From: Pleurostoma richardsiae | Lineage: Eukaryota > Ascomycota > Sordariomycetes > Calosphaeriales > Pleurostomataceae | Direction of reading: 5' to 3' | Assembly: GCA_030052745.1 (NCBI GenBank) | Contig: JANBVO010000034.1 | Coordinates: forward strand, 310,001 to 374,000 | Length of the DNA: 64,000 nucleotides | Shown: positions 41,947 to 54,700 of the stretch, piece by piece | Layout of the letters: each line of letters begins with the position of its first letter | How positions within the stretch are numbered: the stretch's first letter is position 1 | Position numbers and translations under genes: made by a program | The notes under the pieces: generated by a model | The model's input: the letters and a program-made list of their open reading frames with translations, nothing else | What the model was told of the DNA's origin: nothing | Databases searched by the model: none

Positions 41947-43608
41947 ATGGCCTGGAGCGCTGAAGCAGCAGAGCCGGGAGCCGCATCAAGCCCTCCTCTC
42001 GCAGCTCTAGACGACGTGGGCGGCTCGACTCCTGGACAGTCTCTGCCTCCTCCGATCCCGTATACGGTCTTCTCCAAGTGGCAGAAGCGCTATCTCACAT
42101 ACCTGCTGGGCTACCTCTGCCTCGCTTCCTCCCTCACTGCCACCATCTACTTTCCCCTGATCAGCCTCCTGGCGCAGCAATATCACACATCTGTCCAGGC
42201 CATCAACCTCACCATCACCCTCTACATCGTCTTCCAGGGCCTGGCCCCTTCATTCTGGAGCCCGCTCTCGGACATCCTCGGCCGCCGGCCAGTCTTCCTC
42301 GGCACCTTCGCCGTCTACACCGCCGCCAGCCTCGGGCTCGCCTTCAGCGACAGGAGCTATGTCGCACTGGCGCTGCTGCGAGCCGCCCAGAGCATCGGCG
42401 GCTCGGCCGTCCTGAGCATCTCCTATGGCGTGGTTGCGGACGTGAGCACGCACGCCGAACGGGGCAGCATGCTCGGCCCGATGCTGGCGAGCGGCAACCT
42501 GGGACCCTGCCTGGGACCGGTGATTGGCGGCGGTGCCATATTGGCGAGCGGGCAGCCGAGGTGGTGTTTCTGGGTCCTCGTCATCTTCGGGGGCGTCGCT
42601 GTGTCGCTTGTGGGCTGGACGTTTCCGGAGACGAGGAGGACCGTCGTGGGCAACGGGGCAGTTCCTGCAGAGGGGATATGGCGGACATGGTGGGCTGTCT
42701 CGGTTCAGTGCCTGCGCAGGCGGAGAGGACGGAGCGCGACGAGTGGCACGGTGGAGAAGAAGGATGGTGATGGCAAGAGACAGGAGGCCACGCTCGCCAG
42801 CAACGGCGATGCAGATGAAAAGGGGGCAGCACATCACCAGCCGGGACCAGACCCAGACGACGTCAATGCTTGCGCATCCGGCAGAGGAAAGCTGGCCATC
42901 CCCAACCCGTTCTCCTCCCTACGCCTCATCTTCTTCTGGGACACCTTCCTCATCCTCTTCTTGGCCGCAAGCCCCTACGCGGTCTGGTATCTCGTACAGA
43001 CCTCCATTCCCGTCATCTACGGCCGCGTGCCTGGCGGTTACGGGTTCAACGACCTCTACGTCGGTCTCTGCTATCTCGCCGGCGGCTCGGGTGTTATTGC
43101 CGGCGGAGTTATCGCCGGCCGTCTGATGGACTGGAACTACAGGCATGTTGCCCGGAGAGCCGGTTTCCCAACAGACGGACAGGCCTACCACAACATTCGG
43201 GACTTCCCCATAGAGGAAGCCCGAAGTCGAGGCTCCATCACCATACTCTTGGTGTCAGTGTGCGCCATCGTCGGCTTCGGCTGGGCCGTCCAGCGCAAAG
43301 TCCACCCAGCCGTGCCCCTGATCCTGCAGTGTTACATCGGCGCAAAGTGCACTGTCCTGCATCAAGTGTTCAGCGCCCTGCTGGTCGACATCTTCCCGGA
43401 TAAGACAGGGACGGCAGCCGCCAGCAACAACATTACGCGCTGTGCGCTGTCCGCCGCGGTGGTGGCGGCGCTGCAGCCCCTCGTGAGCGCCATGGGGAGG
43501 GCGTGGTTCTTCACGCTGGTGGCTCTGCTCGATGGTGGTTTATGCGTCATGTCAGTGCTGATTTTGAGGCGCTGGGGGAAGGCCTGGAGGCACAAGAGAA
43601 AGATGTAG
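41947..43608 (+). CDS. MFS drug:proton antiporter, DHA1 type
   Basis: A single-exon gene of 553 residues from the ATG at 41947. A Pro/Ala-rich cytosolic tail of about 45 residues leads into twelve helices. The loop between helices 2 and 3 carries the MFS motif A (SPLSDILGRRPVFLG). A motif-C-like SGNLGPCLGPVIGGG lies in helix 5, the mark of drug antiporters with twelve helices. The central cytosolic loop is long, about 100 residues, and low complexity. The whole resembles the quinidine/dityrosine (Qdr-like) DHA1 branch. It should sit in the plasma membrane and export small organic compounds against protons. Cargo is not deducible. It is the first of three transporters read in the same direction. 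Confidence 0.85.
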   Translation: MAWSAEAAEPGAASSPPLAALDDVGGSTPGQSLPPPIPYTVFSKWQKRYLTYLLGYLCLASSLTATIYFPLISLLAQQYHTSVQAINLTITLYIVFQGLAPSFWSPLSDILGRRPVFLGTFAVYTAASLGLAFSDRSYVALALLRAAQSIGGSAVLSISYGVVADVSTHAERGSMLGPMLASGNLGPCLGPVIGGGAILASGQPRWCFWVLVIFGGVAVSLVGWTFPETRRTVVGNGAVPAEGIWRTWWAVSVQCLRRRRGRSATSGTVEKKDGDGKRQEATLASNGDADEKGAAHHQPGPDPDDVNACASGRGKLAIPNPFSSLRLIFFWDTFLILFLAASPYAVWYLVQTSIPVIYGRVPGGYGFNDLYVGLCYLAGGSGVIAGGVIAGRLMDWNYRHVARRAGFPTDGQAYHNIRDFPIEEARSRGSITILLVSVCAIVGFGWAVQRKVHPAVPLILQCYIGAKCTVLHQVFSALLVDIFPDKTGTAAASNNITRCALSAAVVAALQPLVSAMGRAWFFTLVALLDGGLCVMSVLILRRWGKAWRHKRKM

Positions 43609-44102
43609 ATATACACGCGGTTTGCACCTGTTGAGGCACCGGGATGATATCCTAACCCAGACTTCGTAGCAGGGACCACGGTGAAAAGAACGCCACTTTG
43701 CACAACTGATCAGCCAATGCACATTGTTGATTCTCATAGAAGCACTAGGACAAGCCTGCTCGTCATTGTGCTTTCGTCGGATACGTGTCGTAGCTGACAT
43801 TTCTACTGTCTCGGTGCTTTGCGGTCGAGGAACACATGCCGAGGTTCCGCGGATCATGGATGGTATCCTCTACAGGAACCCAAAAGGATCCGTCAGCGTT
43901 ATAATTCTTTATTTGCAGCGTGTCCCACGCATCGACATGTCACCTGCCTCTTCGGGTTGGGGTCGGATCTAGGCCATTCTCCGCTCCTGTCCATCTGAAG
44001 GCGACGTACGAAAACTTGCGCCTGAGCACTGATCGATCTCACACAGCACGCTGGCCATTCTCTATACAAGGACCAGGGTCGATGGGCCATTGAACCGCAT
44101 CA
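43609..44102. other. Spacer between MFS and ABC genes
   Basis: Nothing recognisable. An extra first exon of the ABC gene could lie here, because the ABC protein lacks the TMD0 region found in full-length relatives. I see no likely membrane-segment exon. Confidence 0.4.
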
Positions 44103-47100
44103 ATGTCATGTATGGACAAACTTGTTCGACGCTGGAGACACCGGTCGAGTCTAGGATTCGAGAAGATGCTGGACGGCCCCGTTGCCAAAGACCCTCTGCT
44201 CTTCTACCTGTCGCCCCTACAGTTATGGGTGGGCAGACTAGTTGCACGTGTGAACGAATCGGGCGATATGGAGAACTCCTGGCTACCTAAGTTCACCAAA
44301 GCCAGCCAGCATCTTCGGGGCATATTCAACCAGCTGCGGCGAGGCAGTGGTCTGAAGGCTGCTCTGCTTCTCAACTGGGAGATGGCCGGGATGCTGCTCC
44401 TGGGAGGCATCTTAGAGGTGGGATCCCAGTACCTAGAGAATAAAGGAGTTAGCCATCGGCTGACTCTGCGTAGCTCTTAAGCGCGACGGCATCCCTCGGA
44501 GCGCCATTGATTCTGCACGAGTTGCTAAAGGACCCTCAAAGCGTCCGTCTGGCTTCGCTGTTGGTCATCGCTAGTCTCTGCGCAACTCTACTTGGAAGAG
44601 CAAAAGATCAGGTCTGCCGAGTCCATTCTATTTGGATAGAGACTATGCTGCGCACAGCAATATTCGAAAAAGCTCTGAGGCTCTCTCGCGGCGCTGGAAT
44701 CGCCCACCCGCCCGCCAAGGTTATCAACATGAGTGCCGTCGACGTGGACTTTGTTTCAACATACATCTTGAAATTCCATGACATCTGGAGCGCCCCATTG
44801 CAGCTCTCGGCAATCGCTGCTCTCACAGCCGTGTTACTTGGCCCATCCGCCCTTTTCGGTGAGCAACAGCTCTCACTGCCAGTGCCGGTTCACTACTAAC
44901 CCTGCAACTCCAAGGTTTCTTGCTAATGCTTTTTCTTTTCTTCGGGCAAAGCTGGGCCAGTAAGATAACTCGGAGATCGTATGTTTCATACATACAGCTG
45001 AATGACACGAGGCTCGGCGCGTTGCGAGAGTTCCTGGTCAACATCAAGAGCGTCAAAGCGACGGCATATGAGTTTGTCTATCGTCGTCTGGTGTCGGGCA
45101 TCCGGGAGAAGCAATTGCAGGCACTAGGCCACTACCTGTCAGCCGCCTTCGCCGTCTTTACGGCCTTCAGCGAGAGCATCCCTAGCTTCACTGCTGCCAG
45201 CGCGTTCCTAGCATATTACCTCACGGGCCATGAACTCACTGCGGCCGTGGTATTCCCAGCGCTCGCGTACTTCAACATGTTGTACCAGCCCGTGTTCGCC
45301 GCATCGTTAGCCATCACGCGCCAATTTGCTGTATGGCCGTCCCTTACTCGTATTCGCATGTTTATGCTCGCTGAGGAGTCGGCTCCTACACTGCAAAACT
45401 CATTTCACAGAGAGCCATTCGACAGCAGTGATGCCGCCGTGATCTTCGACAATGCCTCTTTCGCCAACCCGAGCTATGCAGATGACCCGGAGAGAGCATG
45501 GAAACTCTACGTGGGCAACCTGATTATTCCTCGCGGCAAGCTCACGGTCGTGGTTGGCGCAACAGGAAGCGGCAAGTCAAGCCTGCTTCAAGCCATCCTA
45601 GGCGAGATGACGCTGGCGTCCGGGGAGTACTGTGTCCACGGAACCGTAGCGTATGCGGCTCAGGATGCTTGGATCTTGTCCGGCACTCTTCAGGACAACA
45701 TCGTCTTCGCAAAGGAGTTCGATGCTGCGTGGTACCGGGAAGTGACGCGACTGTGCGCGTTGGAACATGACTTCCAGTCATTTCCAGGAGGGGATGGGTT
45801 CATTGTAGGCGAATCCGGGAGCAATCTCAGCGGAGGGCAACGGGCCCGGATAGCATTGGCCAGGGCCATCTATGCTAGGCCTGACATCATCTTGCTAGAT
45901 GATCCCCTGTCTGCGGTAGACAGCCAAGTCCGGCACGCTTTGTTCGACGCCCTTCGCAGTGTTGATTCGACTATAGTGCTAGGTAAACTGGGTATGCTCA
46001 TCACCCTGTCGAGACTTTTATTGACTGCCCAGCAGTTACTCTCCACACTTCCTTTGCCATGCAGGCAGACAACGTCATCATTGTTGAGAACTGCCGCCTT
46101 GAGTGGTCTGGAAGCGGCGATGAGTTGTTTGCAAACGGAAGTCTTCGAGATCACTACGTTGGGGAGTCCTGGTATCGGGAGCTTCGCAGCAGTGAAGAGT
46201 CGAATGGAAGTGGCACAGGGCAGGTCAGTCTCGATAATGGAACTACAGGTGAAGAAGATGTTCCTGAGGCATTCATGCTCGTTGAAGAGGAGGAAAAGGC
46301 CAAAGGCGCTGTTCGACTAAGCGTGCTCAAATTCTATTCCATGTGCGCCGGAGGCCTGTTTCGAAGTGCCGGTGTTTCTGCCGTAGCTGCAGTCCTCACT
46401 GGCACAAAGGTTATGGTGAACTATTGGCTTCTCTGGTGGACCGGTGATGCTCTCCTCTTGCCTCAGGATCAATATCTTAGCGGCTATCTGGGACTCACTC
46501 TCGGCCAAACTTTCTTCACTGGTACGTCCTTCCGAGGATTTTGGATGCCACAGCTAAATGAGGTGATCAAGGTCTTTTGGCACTGGTTCTGGTCTCGTGC
46601 AGCCTCACGTCGAGCCGCCAAATTCACCAGGCGGTTCTCGACAACATCCTGTCGGCTCCTCTCTGGTTTTTTCAACAACAGCCCGTGGGTCGGATATTGA
46701 ACCGGCTCTCCTCGGATGTCGAGTCGCTCGACTTCAGGATCATAAATGCCGTTGACGCGATCCTCGGGGCAGGCAGCAACCTGGTAGCCTCGCTCTTACT
46801 CATCTCCCTCTCATCGCCAGTCATAGTTGCCGCGGTGGTGCCCTATATTGTCGTTACTGCGTGGTTTCAGTTGCGGTTTAAGGCGTGAGTAATAGCCCTC
46901 ACCTCTAGGGAATTCAGGGGGCCTAGAATCTCACCGTAGCCAGGTGTGCACGGGAGATCCAGAGATCGGTCTCGGTGCTGCAATCTCCCGTAACGGCGAT
47001 CTTGAGCGAGGCACTGATCTCACCGATGACTATCAAGGCGTACAATGCGGTGCCCTTCATGACAGGTAAACACGGGATATCACTTGACATTCTCATGTCG

Positions 47101-48337
47101 GCGAAAGTTGTGCAAAAGTCCCTGGATACGTGGATCACCCTCCGTGCTGAGATGGCGGCTGTGGGCCTGCTCCTGGTGGTGGCGATGCTCACGGCTCGCG
47201 GCGTCATACCGGGCTCCCGCGCCGGTTTAGCTCTGAGTATGGCTACGACTCTATCCAAGAATGTCTATCTATTCGCCTGGGCCATCACCGATGTTGAAAT
47301 ACAGATGAACTCTGTCGAACGCCTCAAGACCTATCATGACGATCTGCCCAGGGAGGGCCCAGTTGACGATCACTCCTCAGGCGACTGGCCATCTAAGAAC
47401 ATGGTCGTCATGAAGAACGTGTCATTGCAGTATCCTTCACGGCGAACACCAGCGCTTGACAACATCTCGCTCGAGGTCCCCGCGGGTACAAGAATAGGAA
47501 TCGTTGGCCGCACAGGTAGGTACGCTGCCTCAGGGCGGGTTAACGCTGTACGTGTGAATGGGCAGTTACTGAAAAGTTGAGCTAGGCTCGGGTAAATCCA
47601 CGCTCGTGTCGTCCATATCGCGTCTAGTGGACATAACCAGCGGCAGTATCACCATCGACGGCATAGACATTTCACAAGTACAGCCAGCGAGGCTGCGGCA
47701 GGTGGTCCACAGCCTACCTCAGGAGCCTCTCATTTTGGAGGGCTCACTACGTCAGAATCTAGACCCAGGCTCTCTCCATGAAGACCAGGAACTTCGGATC
47801 ACGCTCGGTGTCTGCCAGGTCGGCGAGTACTTCACTGCACGTGGCCAAGAAGATCCCTTGGGACAGACGCTCAGTTCCGGCGGCACAAATCTCTCTGCCG
47901 GCCAGCGTCAGCTCGTCTGTGCGGCACGGGCGCTCCTCGAAATGCCGCCCATATTCCTGGTTGATGAAGGTGAGTCGAAGGCCTAGATGCCTGTTGGCAC
48001 AATCTCCAACCAAGTGCTCCTCGTGTTGTTGAGACTTACATTGTGGATACGTACAGCTGCTGCCAATGTCGACTTTGCCTCGGATGAGGCTCTTCAGCAG
48101 GCACTGCAGGAGATGCCCTCCACAACCACTATGTTCGTCATTGCACATCGCGCTGCGTCACTGGCCTGGGTGGACCGTGTGATTGTGATGGATACAGGGC
48201 GGATTGTGGAAGATGGGACGCCTTTTGAGCTTTTGAACAGCGTCGCCAGTTACTACCGGCAGGTTGTCAAACAAGAAGGCGAGGCGGCGCTCCAGAAGGC
48301 GCTGAGGCTAGCAAGGACCAGGCAAGATAGTAGGTGA
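44103..48337 (+). CDS. ABCC-type multidrug-resistance ABC transporter
   Basis: Eight exons fit: 44103-44417, 44474-44858, 44915-45982, 46033-46521, 46572-46884, 46944-47515, 47586-47969 and 48057-48337. The introns run 50-87 bp and all phases agree, giving 1268 residues. The order is membrane domain 1, NBD1, membrane domain 2, NBD2. NBD1 has Walker A GATGSGKSS (about residues 448-456), signature LSGGQ (about 538) and Walker B IILLDDPLSAVD, with Asp where the catalytic Glu would stand, as in many ABCC proteins. NBD2 has GRTGSGKST (split by intron 6), LSAGQRQ, IFLVDEAAANVD (split by intron 7) and the H-loop IAHRAAS. The NBD1 H-loop region is unusual. The protein lacks TMD0. It should use ATP to export conjugates or xenobiotics, at the plasma or vacuolar membrane. 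Confidence 0.83.
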
Positions 48338-49126
48338 CTGAACTAGCAGAACAAGCTCGCGGAAGACGACGGTAGTTGTCTTGCGCTAAAGCCCTCCGCG
48401 CCTCTATTCACACTAAGTCGTCGGCAGTTCATTCGGAGACGGTGAAGCCGGTGCGCATCTTGGGCAAGAGGAGACCAAGCTGCAGCAAGGCCGAGCAGTT
48501 CCGATCTCCTTTGCCCAGCTCTGCTGACGTTACGTGCCGTGAAAGGCTCGAGTGAATCTTGGTGTCTCTATCAACACTCTCGAGCTGCGAGAATGGTGGC
48601 AAGATACGTGCTTTGCCGTAGAAGCCCTCCCAAGCAAGCTCCCACGCGCCGCCGAGTTGCACGGGGGCAGTGATTCGTGATTCGTGATTCGCGAAGAGTG
48701 TTATCTCGCCCACATCAGCGCGCGGAGCGTTGGATGTCGTGCTCGCATCCCTGCAAGACGACCTCGCCCAAGTGCAAATGTTCATCCAATCATGTGTCTA
48801 CGCCCGTGTAAGCCGTCCAAGGCCGTCCACCATTCTGGGGTAGACGGCAATGTCGCCATCACGCCTAGCGATTGAATGATGCATCATCACAGATTACTAG
48901 ACCGCAACGTTGAAACAGATCTCCGCAATGCATATTGGCCTTAAAGCTGATGCTAGTCGTTCGTCGTCGGCGACGCTATGCTGCCGAGTCGATATGCGGG
49001 AGTGTGTATCGACATAATCCCACCGCTTCGATCATTATTCATCAATTATCACCGTGTCCGCAACGTCTAGTGCTCAGAAGAACCAGCATTTGGAACCAAA
49101 CCGCGACACGAAGCGACCACAGGGCA
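48338..49126. other. Spacer, no gene seen
   Basis: Holds the 3' end of the ABC gene and the promoter of the next MFS gene. A minus-strand frame at 48429-48785 has no family likeness. A short direct repeat of GTGATTC occurs near 48671-48685. Confidence 0.45.
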
Positions 49127-51125
49127 ATGGCGACCGAGACAAATACGGATGGCGAAGCTGCCGAGAAGCGTGTCGAACTCTTCACCCCTGACGGTTCAGA
49201 GCTTGAAGACGCCGCCACTGGCACCATCAATGAGCGTGCCCTGTTGCGGAAGCTCGATCTAAAATTGCTCCCAGCTGTGGGAATTTTGTATTTGCTATCG
49301 TTCCTAGACCGTAGCAATGGTACTTTCGGACGCAGTCTTCGTTTCGAGGGATCGCTCGGCTAAGAGGTGATATTCTAGTTGGAAACGCTCGTATCGAGGG
49401 ACTCGCTGCCGACTTGGATATGAGTACGTTGCGCACTTCTTCATAATAATATGGTCCTGCTAACATGCCACAGCTGGAAACCAGTACCTCACAGGCTTGA
49501 CACTCTATTTCATCGGCTATGTCATCTTCGAGGTGAGGCCCGCTCCCTGAACTGGCACATCACAGGTTTCTATCCATAAGCATTCCATGCCAAGTGGCAA
49601 CCAATATGGGCGTGCAACGTTCATCGACCACCTGTTCTAACTGGACACTATGGAGGTTCCTTGCAATATTGTTCTGAAAAGAACCAGTCCGAGGCTGTGG
49701 CTCCCAACTTTGACCATCGCATGGGGCATCGTCGCGACGCTCCTGGGGGTTGTGCAGAATTTGGCAGGCTTCTTCGTCGCGCGCTTGTTCCTTGGCAGTA
49801 AGTCAACCTGCTGTGCCCATATATATTCCCCCTCACTGGGTCTGATGCTCACATCCGTACAGTAACGGAAAGCGGGTTGTTCCCAGGTGTTGTGTTTTAC
49901 TTCTCGATGTGGTACAAACGACGCGAGCGCCAGTTTCGGATATCGTTGTTCTTCAGTGCCGCAGCGCTTGCTGGCTCTTTTGGCGGCATACTGGCATATG
50001 TAAGTCGTCACAAGGACCCTCTGCCGGCTTTGATGGCAAGTCTCACGACGTATAGGGAATTGGCTTCATGGCCGGCGTTGTTTGGGACAATGGCTGGCGA
50101 TGGATATTCATACTTGTTCGACTCTCTTCTCTCCCCCGCCCCCTCCCCTCGCTCACCCTTTCATGCCATTACCTGCCTAGGTATGTCATACTGACTTCTG
50201 ACGATTGCGGTTCCTCAGGAGGGGCTCGCTACCATAGTCGTCGCCGTTGCGGCGTACTGGTTTATCTACAACTACCCTGACACAGCAAAATTCCTGACCG
50301 ACAACGAGCGCTCCGTGATCCGAGCCCGGCTCGCTGCGGATAGTGATGCGACCCACGACGAAAAGTTTGCTTGGGGCAATGTGGCCAAGGCGCTGAAAGA
50401 CCCGAAGTGTTGGCTCTACGGGCTGAGCTTCCACACAATGAGCCTTCCATTGTACACCTACTCTCTCTTCCTGGTAATTGCACCCCCTGAACCCAATGCC
50501 CCAGCCAGATGAAAGCGCAGGCCTGACTTGGAGCTAGCCCACAATCATCAATGCCCTCGGGTACAAGGCGGCAAACGCGCAGCTGCTCACGATTCCGCCG
50601 TACGCTTTTGCCTTCATCACGACTCTGGTGATTGCCACGCTCTCGGAGCGCCTGAACCAGCGCGCTCTGTTCATCATTGGCTCAGCAATATTCGCAGCCA
50701 TCGGGTACATCATACTCCTGAGCAATACAGACCCCCTGCATCGTCCCGGGGTGTCCTACCTGGGCACCTTCTTCGCGGCCGGTGGCATCTATCCGGCAAC
50801 GGCGCTGGCGCTTTCATGGCCCGCCATCAACGTCTCCGGCCAGACGAAGCGGGCTGTCGCCAACGCCATGCAGATTAGCATCGGAAACCTCGGCGCCGTT
50901 TTGGGGACGCAGTTGTACCGCGCGACGGACGGCCCTCGGTACATCGTCGGACACAGCTTCGCCCTCGGGTACCTGGTCGGTAACGTCGTGGTGTCGGCCG
51001 TGTTGTATTGGCTTTTGAACAAGGAGAACCAGAGGCGACAGGAAGTTGCTGCCGAGGTGAAGGAGGTTGGGGAGCTTGCAGACTGGGAGGGTGACGATGA
51101 CCCAAGGTGGCGTTTCCAGTACTGA
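49127..51125 (+). CDS. MFS anion:cation symporter (Dal5/Tna1-like)
   Basis: Eight exons fit: 49127-49319, 49379-49423, 49474-49532, 49656-49797, 49863-49999, 50056-50115, 50219-50473 and 50538-51125. The introns run 50-123 bp with matching phases, giving 492 residues. One donor (GTTCGA at 50116) is weak but forced by the conserved WRWIFILEGLATI. The N-terminal RKLDLKLLPAVGILYLLSFLDRSN is the hallmark of the anion:cation symporter family. Helix pieces such as GLFPGVVFYFSMWYKRRER and the central YNYPDTAKFLTDNERSVIRA support it. Relatives in yeast take up allantoate, nicotinic acid, pantothenate or similar organic anions with protons. The substrate here is open. The protein has about twelve helices and should lie in the plasma membrane. 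It is the third transporter in a row on this strand. Confidence 0.85.
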
Positions 51126-51754
51126 TCGATTACGCGATGAAGAAAAGGCCACAGGACGTTTCACCAACATCGGAGATATTCCGGAGCGTGCGGCACAGAG
51201 ACCGGCTGAAGGCATATGTTATGTTCTATGTGGTGACGTCGGGGATTCATTTCCATTTCTGTCTCAGCCGGAGAGCCAAAGTTGTCTGGAATGTGCGAGC
51301 AATGGGATAAGGCTGGAATAACTCAGGATATCTGAATGCAGGCTGCACGTACCTGAGCACCTGGGATTCTAGGATTGCATACTCAGGTAGGTAGGCAGGT
51401 AAACGGAGATGCTAGTCACGGTTGTGTCCAGCATAGGTACGCTGCCAGCACCAAGAGGAGCAGCGCGGTTGACGCCAAAAGACCTCGCTCGCACCGTCAG
51501 TAGAGCATCAAACACGATCTCGAAACTGAAATATATTTGTCAGGCATCTATCCCTGAACTCCCCTAGGCGGGCTATGGTTCCATAAAGAGGACCGGGGTA
51601 TAAGCAAGAGTGGCCATCCCAATTACCACCCCTCAGCAGGCACCTTATCAACCCCAATGGACGTTGTCCGTGAATCCCCAACTGTGGGTATCTAAGCGAA
51701 GCCAAAGCGCGGTAATTTCAAAACAGCGATGGTGGAAGATCCTCTCTCATCAAC
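51126..51754. other. Spacer between convergent genes
   Basis: Holds the 3' ends of the symporter and sirtuin genes. A GGTAGGTAGGCAGGT tract lies near 51387-51401. Nothing else is recognised. Confidence 0.5.
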
Positions 51755-54700
51755 TCATAATGTGACCCCACCCCGGCTTAAGAACGAGAGGGCTGTCGCA
51801 GCCTCGGTCTCCTTCAGAAGCTGCTGACTAGGAGTGGAAGGCTCACCCGAAACCCACTGGGCAGACCGTCTGTCACCACCTGCAACTGGAGTGGTCGGGC
51901 TCTGCGGTCCCGCAACGGCCAAAGAAGGCGCTATGGAGGCCGACGCGTGTCTCATTCGGTCAAGAAACGGTCGTCCGCCACAGCAAGGTGCTTCGTCAGC
52001 GAAGGAAACGGGTCGTCGAAGACTTCCTAGCACCTTCTCAACAGGGCTGAGGGGCTCTCTAAGAACTATCGGAGGTGGACGAACCATCTGGTTGAAGAGG
52101 ACATCTTGAATAAAGAAGGGATCTCTAGGACGCTGCGGAAGGGCAGCATGGGCCTTGGTGTCCGGGGACATGATCAAGGGGCCGGGCGATACCACAGACG
52201 GCTCAAGCGTGGGCAGGTGTTCATCGTGGACCTCTGGGCTGGCCTGTAGAGCGACGGATCCTTCAGTGGAAGCAAGCTTCAGCGGCGGGAGGATCAGGTC
52301 GACGGGTTCCTCGTGCATTGCCTGTCCAAGTTTGGGTTGAGCAGTCTGGCCCTCGAAGGCTGCAACGGCGTGAAAGTGAGTACCAGTAGCGGGCTGCGAC
52401 GCCTTCTTCTGTCGAGTCTTCTTTCCGGACGGCTTGGCCGCGGCTTCTTTCGTGGATGACTTGATTGGTGTCACCTGCTCAGCTCTCGCTGGAATCTGAA
52501 AATCATCATCGAAGAAGGTCTTGCGCTTTCGCTTCCGCGGGTTAGACTTGACCGCGGCAACAACTGAGCCTTCGTGGCTGCCGGGCAATGGAGACGCAAT
52601 GACTGCTGGAGAAGAGTCAAGTGATATGCCGTCGTTACTCGCCACCGGTAGGCGACGTACCCGTAGGTGGGTAGACTGGGGAAGCTCGACTAGTTCAGGG
52701 GGCTTCCGGGCACCGGTGACACGTTTGTGGCCTCCTCTACTGGCTATGGCGGCTTGCCTGAACGTAGCCGGGCTCTCCTGTCCAGCAGTGACGTCTTCTG
52801 TTCCAGTGACCTCTGAGGCGAGCTGATCCAGAACGGCGGTTGCGGGCTCTGCCGTCTTTTTTGCCTCTGTTGGCGGGGAGAGATCTTCCGTTGCCATGGG
52901 CAATGCAGTCCTGAACGGGAATGTTTCGACTTCCCGACCGCTGATACGAGCCAAGCTGATCATGATCTTCCTCGATAAATAAGCTCCGTTCGTGTAGTCG
53001 TCTCGCAGAGCCATTGGGCGCTTGGCAGCGGGCTTCTCTCGCCTCGCGCCTTTCGTCTCCAGCTCGTTGCTCTTCCTGTTCTTCCGCCCGCCGTTGATGA
53101 CCTGGCTGTTCCCATTGTCATCACTCCGCCGTCTATTCGCCTTGCGGGCATTGTCTTTCGTTGTCTTGCCATCGCCGTTGTCCTTCGTGGTCTTGCTAGG
53201 TGCCTTGGTATTGCCCCGAGCGTCGCGCCGTTTTCTAGCGCCTTGTGTCGTTTCGCCTTCGATGATAGTTCCCGGGGGGAGGAAGAGCGTGGGCTTCTTC
53301 TCCCTCAAGTCTTGCACCCAGGCGTCACAATCCCATTCTACCCAGTAGTCGATGACGTCGGCCCACACACTATCCGCTGGTTTGGTGAAGTTGATGAAGA
53401 CAACCTTCCCTCCCTTGTTATGCACGGCCTTCGCAAACTCCTTGACCATAACTTTCAAGCCGTGAACTCTCAGACTCGTGCCCATTATCAGTAAAAGATC
53501 GGGAGCAAGGGACAGGTCGTGTTGGACGATGGGCGAGATGAGATGGGCTTTCGGATGCTCCTCGCCGTAGAGAACAATGTCTGGTCTGAGCTTGCCTACG
53601 GCAAGTGCACGCTTACCCTTCTCTTCACGTGCTGCAGTGGCTCCTTCACAGTGCGGGCAAAAAGGTTGTCTACCATGGAGTGTCTCTTCCTCTCGTCCAT
53701 CTCGGTCCCAGTCTGTGGTTCGCCCGCACTGGAAGCATCGAAGGCATTGAAGGGATCCGTGTAGGAAAACGCATTCGACCCCGCGGCTCGGGTTGGTGTC
53801 TCCGCTCTTGAGTAAGTCACCTCGATTGTCACCTCTTTCCGGTAGTAGCCCGGGGGGATGGGCTCCTCCTGGGACGGTGACTCCGCTTGATCTTGAAGAT
53901 CGGCTTGAGAAGCGTCCCCGCGAACCCGGCCCAAGATCGAGTCCCGTCGCGAGGCCAACTTTGTCTTCCATTTGGTCAATGTTCTGCGTGTAGCACCGAA
54001 CGAGCTTGCCCGTGTCGCGGAGTTGCCTGATGAAGTAATGACAACCCGTTGGTGCGACATTCTTGGCTCTTTGGCGCAGCGAAGTAGCGAAGGAGTAGAA
54101 GACTGAGGTCTTTAACGGATCTGACCAGATGGTCGCGTCGAAGAGGTCGCGTCCCTTTAGGTTGGGCAAGCTTGAACGACCAGAACCCGAGGATTGCGAG
54201 GCGAAAAATGGGTTCGACGATGGCGGAGTGTCTGCCGAGCTAGAGGAGCTTCTCTGGCTGCTGGGAGGAGTGGAATCGCGCATGTACGTATCTTCCTCGT
54301 ACGGGTCGAACAGGACAGGAGGTGGTGATGAAAGAGGGGAAGAGCTGAAAGAAGTCGGGGCTTGTTCAGAGTCGGACAGCGACTGTGATGATGCATGGGC
54401 GAAGTGTCCGGGGCTGCGAGGTGTAGAGACTCGCTCATCAGAGCTCAGTCTGAATGGTTCCGCTTTTACTGCGCCCGGCGTGAGTCGCAACATGCCTTTC
54501 AGGAGTCCTGCCTGCGACCGGAGACTCGCTGTCGGGCGTGGAGACACTGTCGGCCGCAGAGAAGGCAGCTCAATGTCGACCACGACATCGTCTGGGCCGT
54601 CACATGACCCTTGCCGAGATGGCTCCTTCTCTCGTTCGAGATCATTAGGCTCAGGGAAGCTGCCTCCCAGCTCAGGCACATCCTCCCGTACCAGGGCTCC

